Of a DNA stretch of 9,126 nt, positions 6,758 through 9,126 are shown one piece after another (positions within the stretch are counted from its first letter, which is position 1; each line of letters opens with the position of its first letter). This DNA comes from Muribaculaceae bacterium. GTDB lineage: Bacteria > Bacteroidota > Bacteroidia > Bacteroidales > Muribaculaceae. Below the pieces are notes generated by a model. It was not told the DNA's origin. It worked only from the letters and a program-made list of their open reading frames with translations, and did no database searches. The stretch lies in the NCBI GenBank assembly GCA_016287065.1, contig JAEEVB010000087.1, positions 1 through 9,126 on the forward strand, in the 5' to 3' direction. A program made the position numbers and the translations under genes.

Positions 6758-7807
6758 TTAACGCTGCGCCCCAGCCGGCATTGTAGATGACGGGAGATGC
6801 TCGAGCAGACGCTCTACGAGGCGGGGCAAGGCATAGCGGCAGAGGTCGGTTTCAGTAGTCCAAACGTAACCCTGCGGCAGCGAGGGTTTGACCGCGACTT
6901 CAAGCAGGAAGAAGTCGGCATAGATGATGCGGTGCGTGAGCACATGCTTCACGTTCTTTGCCAGCAGAGTGAATTGCCCTTTCTCCTCCAACTCATGCCA
7001 TACCTTTTCGCCATTTACATCGCCCTCGATGAGTAGCGGTTGCCACAACCCTTGCCAGATGTCGCCAGCCGGTCGGCGCATGATGGCAATCTCGCCCTGG
7101 CAGCGCACATAGACGAAAGTGAAATGCCGGGTGGCCATTTTCACGGTTTTTTGCTTCACTGGCAGCACATCGGTGCGGTGAGAGTGCAAGGCCTCGCAGC
7201 CTTCGGCTAGCGGGCACTCGGGGCATTTTGGCGACGTGGGCGTGCACAGTGTAGCGCCAAAGTCCATCATCGCCTGGTTGAAGTCGGCAGCCTGGCGGGC
7301 GGGCAACAATTGCTGCGCCACAGCAGCAAACTCTTTCTTGGCAGTAGTGGTGTTGATGGGTGTTTCAATCCCGTAGTAGCGTGCCAGCACCCGATAGGCA
7401 TTGCCATCGATGGCAGCATGAGGCAGCCCGAAGGCAAACGAGGCTATAGCGGCCGCCGTGTAGTCACCCACCCCTTTCAACTGGCGTATTTCCTCATATT
7501 TTTTGGGAAACCCACCCATCGCCACAATCTGCTTGGCAGCGGCATGCAGGTTGCGGGCGCGGCTATAGTAGCCCAACCCTTGCCACTGGCGCAGCACCTC
7601 ATCTTCACTGGCTGCAGCGAGAGTCTCTACCGTGGGGAACTGCTCCATGAACCGCTCCCAGTAGGCCAGGCCCTGGGCAATGCGCGTCTGCTGCAGTATC
7701 ACCTCGCTGAGCCAAATGGGATAAGGGTCGCTGGTGTGCCGCCACGGCAAGTCGCGGCCATGATTCCTGTACCAGCGTAGCAAAGCGGTCGTGAAGGGAT
7801 TTGACAT
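6758..7807 (-). CDS. mutY: A/G-specific adenine DNA glycosylase MutY
   Basis: This is a complete 349-residue protein, the same length as E. coli MutY. It removes adenine mispaired with 8-oxoguanine or guanine and thereby starts base-excision repair that prevents G:C to T:A mutations. The N-terminal glycosylase domain carries the catalytic glutamate E35 in WLSEVILQQT, the helix-hairpin-helix LKGVGDYTAAAI (110-121), the catalytic aspartate D134 in AIDGNAYRVLAR, and the [4Fe-4S] ligands C188-X6-C195-X2-C198-X5-C204. Residues about 225-345 form the MutT/Nudix-like domain that reads 8-oxoguanine (RHFTFVYVRCQGEIAIMRRP, then DIWQGLWQPLL). The OG-reading loop is L290-T291-H292 where E. coli has Phe-Ser-His. 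The ATG at 7807 gives MSNPFTTALLRWY, aligned with the family start. It is transcribed away from pepP and is not clearly operonic with the TPR gene, which is 179 bp away and has its own promoter. Confidence 0.96.
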   Translation of the reverse strand: MSNPFTTALLRWYRNHGRDLPWRHTSDPYPIWLSEVILQQTRIAQGLAYWERFMEQFPTVETLAAASEDEVLRQWQGLGYYSRARNLHAAAKQIVAMGGFPKKYEEIRQLKGVGDYTAAAIASFAFGLPHAAIDGNAYRVLARYYGIETPINTTTAKKEFAAVAQQLLPARQAADFNQAMMDFGATLCTPTSPKCPECPLAEGCEALHSHRTDVLPVKQKTVKMATRHFTFVYVRCQGEIAIMRRPAGDIWQGLWQPLLIEGDVNGEKVWHELEEKGQFTLLAKNVKHVLTHRIIYADFFLLEVAVKPSLPQGYVWTTETDLCRYALPRLVERLLEHLPSSTMPAGAQR

Positions 7808-7830
7808 AGGTTGAAAATGCTTTCTTGATG

Positions 7831-7838
7831 CAAAGTTA
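7831..7838 (-). promoter_or_regulatory. -7 element of the mutY promoter
   Basis: TAACTTTG on the minus strand matches TAnnTTTG exactly and predicts a start near 7825 with a leader of about 18 nt. No TTTG lies at the expected 19-20 nt upstream; the nearest similar motif, CTTG (7857-7854), is too close. The promoter may therefore be weak or need an activator. Confidence 0.5.
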
Positions 7839-7860
7839 AGCGATTTTGTTCCACAAGTGT

Positions 7861-7891
7861 TATGCTATTACCAAAAAAATGGTTATTTTTG
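7861..7891 (+). promoter_or_regulatory. Probable pepP promoter
   Basis: TATTTTTG (7884-7891) matches TAnnTTTG, and TATG (7861-7864) sits exactly 19 nt upstream as a three-of-four -33 match. Transcription would begin near 7898, giving a leader of about 22 nt that is A-rich (AAAGAAAATACTGAAAAACT) before the ATG. The spacer holds a small palindrome, ACCA-A6-TGGT, at 7870-7883. Confidence 0.55.
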
Positions 7892-7919
7892 TGCAAACTA
7901 AAGAAAATACTGAAAAACT

Positions 7920-9126
7920 ATGTTTAGCAAAGAAACTTATGTGAATCGCCGTGCCGAACTCAAGCGGCTGGTGAAAAGTGGCGTGATTCTGCTCTTTGGC
8001 AACAACGAGTCGCCGTGTAATTATCCCAATAATGGCTATGCACCTTTCCGTCAGGACTCCTCATTCCTTTACTACTTCGGTTTGAACCGCGACGGCTTGG
8101 TGGGTGTCATCGACATCGACAAGGACAAGGAGTATCTCATTGGTGATGATATCGACATTGAGGACATCGTGTGGTATGGCTCGGTCGACAGTGTGGCCAA
8201 TATGGCAGCCAGTGTGGGCGTGGCAAACACCGCTCCCATGGCAAAACTCAAGGAACTGTGCGATGATGCCAAGCGCAAACTCCGTCGCATCCACTTCCTG
8301 CCGCCCTACCGCTTCGACACCAAGATTCAAATCATGGACCTGCTGGGCATCCATCCCTCACAGCAAAAGACGCTTGCATCGCTCGAACTGATTGGTGCTG
8401 TGGTGCAGATGCGCTCGGTGAAGACCGCCGAAGAAATTGTCGAGATGGAACATGCCGCCGCCATCGGCTACCAGATGCACACCACCGCCATGCGCCTTGC
8501 CAAGCCGGGCGTTACCGAGCAATATGTGGCAGGTCAGATCGAAGGCATTGCCCGCTCCTATGGGGCCATGGTGAGTTTCCCCGTCATCTTCTCGCAGCAT
8601 GGCGAGATCATGCACGGCAACCCCTCGCCGGCAGTGCTTGAGGATGGCCGTCTGGTGCTGTGCGACTGCGGTGCCGAGACCCTCAGCAACTACTGCAGCG
8701 ACAACACCCGCACCTTCCCCATCAACGGCAAGTTCACTCAGCGTCAGCTCGACATCTACAGCATCGTGGAGGCTTGCCACGACCACGCCCTCGAAATATC
8801 GAAGCCTGGTGTGAAATACTTTGATGTGCACATGAGCGTGTGCCGCCTCATGACCGAACGCCTCAAGGAACTGGGCCTGATGAAGGGCGATGTCGACGAG
8901 GCTGTGGCAGCCGGTGCTCACGCCATGTTCCTGCCTCACGGATTGGGTCACATGATGGGCATGGATGTGCACGATATGGAAGGTCTGGGCCAGATTTACG
9001 TGGGCTTTGACGAAGAGACGCGTCCCAACCTGGAACAGTTTGGCACCAATGCCCTGCGCATGGGCCGTCGCCTGCAAGAGGGCTTCGTAGTGACCGACGA
9101 ACCGGGCATCTACTTTATCCCCGCAC
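7920..9126 (+). CDS. pepP: Xaa-Pro aminopeptidase (aminopeptidase P, M24B family), N-terminal 402 codons, 3' end beyond window
   Basis: The reading frame is open from ATG at 7920 to the right edge. The enzyme removes the N-terminal residue from peptides whose second residue is proline, using two Mn or similar metal ions; it has no signal peptide and is cytoplasmic. Residues 1 to about 130 are the AMP_N domain (FRQDSSFLYYFGLNRDG). From about residue 175 the pita-bread catalytic domain follows. Visible metal ligands are D249 (LCDCGAE), D261 (YCSDNTRTFP), H344 (PHGLGH) and E394 (TDEPGIY). The final glutamate ligand lies past the edge. The two aspartates are 12 positions apart rather than 11 as in E. 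coli PepP, a one-residue insertion that I believe is common in Bacteroidota members. The family is about 455-460 residues, so roughly 55 are missing. The start gives MFSKETYVNRRAEL, a normal family beginning, just after an A-rich leader. It is divergent from mutY. Confidence 0.94.
   Translation, partial: MFSKETYVNRRAELKRLVKSGVILLFGNNESPCNYPNNGYAPFRQDSSFLYYFGLNRDGLVGVIDIDKDKEYLIGDDIDIEDIVWYGSVDSVANMAASVGVANTAPMAKLKELCDDAKRKLRRIHFLPPYRFDTKIQIMDLLGIHPSQQKTLASLELIGAVVQMRSVKTAEEIVEMEHAAAIGYQMHTTAMRLAKPGVTEQYVAGQIEGIARSYGAMVSFPVIFSQHGEIMHGNPSPAVLEDGRLVLCDCGAETLSNYCSDNTRTFPINGKFTQRQLDIYSIVEACHDHALEISKPGVKYFDVHMSVCRLMTERLKELGLMKGDVDEAVAAGAHAMFLPHGLGHMMGMDVHDMEGLGQIYVGFDEETRPNLEQFGTNALRMGRRLQEGFVVTDEPGIYFIPA

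Noticed and set aside
7871..7880. Run of seven A residues as a possible phase-variable tract in the pepP promoter spacer
   Set aside because: The tract is short and a single length observed in one sequence gives no sign of variation. Such runs are common in AT-rich intergenic DNA.
8358..9077. Minus-strand open frame of 239 codons opposite pepP
   Set aside because: The plus-strand frame contains the M24 metal-ligand motifs. The antisense frame is His/Ala-rich without family features.

Overview
The window looks like chromosomal DNA of a Bacteroidota bacterium, most likely order Bacteroidales (Prevotella- or Muribaculaceae-like; genus not resolvable from sequence alone). The grounds are: promoters of the TTTG / TAnnTTTG type used by the Bacteroidota sigma factor, A-rich leaders without a Shine-Dalgarno motif, and family content typical of the group (a PpiD/SurA-type periplasmic chaperone starting MAALEKIRKR, a long secreted TPR protein paired with a TonB-receptor-like beta-barrel, and a Bacteroidota-type M24 aminopeptidase P). 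All genes are of similar, moderate GC content and the window shows no mobile element, CRISPR array, tRNA or rRNA.

Layout, left to right. (1) Positions 1-1335, minus strand: the N-terminal 445 codons of a membrane-anchored PpiD-like periplasmic folding factor, cut by the left edge. Its promoter (1393-1423) touches the terminator hairpin (1419-1458) of the gene upstream. (2) Positions 1538-6578, minus strand: a two-gene operon encoding first a 1034-residue secreted TPR-repeat protein and then, 28 bp downstream, a 635-residue outer-membrane beta-barrel that resembles a TonB-dependent receptor without a plug. The operon has its own promoter at 6633-6663. (3) Positions 6758-7807, minus strand: mutY, a complete A/G-specific adenine glycosylase with its iron-sulfur motif and C-terminal Nudix-like domain. 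(4) Positions 7920-9126, plus strand: the first 402 codons of an M24B Xaa-Pro aminopeptidase, cut by the right edge. mutY and pepP are divergently transcribed from a 112-bp shared intergenic region. No gap between genes exceeds 202 bp.

Functionally the left two-thirds concerns the cell envelope: a periplasmic chaperone for outer-membrane proteins next to an outer-membrane barrel and a large periplasmic TPR scaffold. The right third is housekeeping: oxidative-damage DNA repair and proline-peptide turnover. The most interesting item is the TPR/barrel pair, which has the layout of an outer-membrane complex of unknown job. The rest is ordinary core genome, and I see no clear evidence of a dramatic new system.
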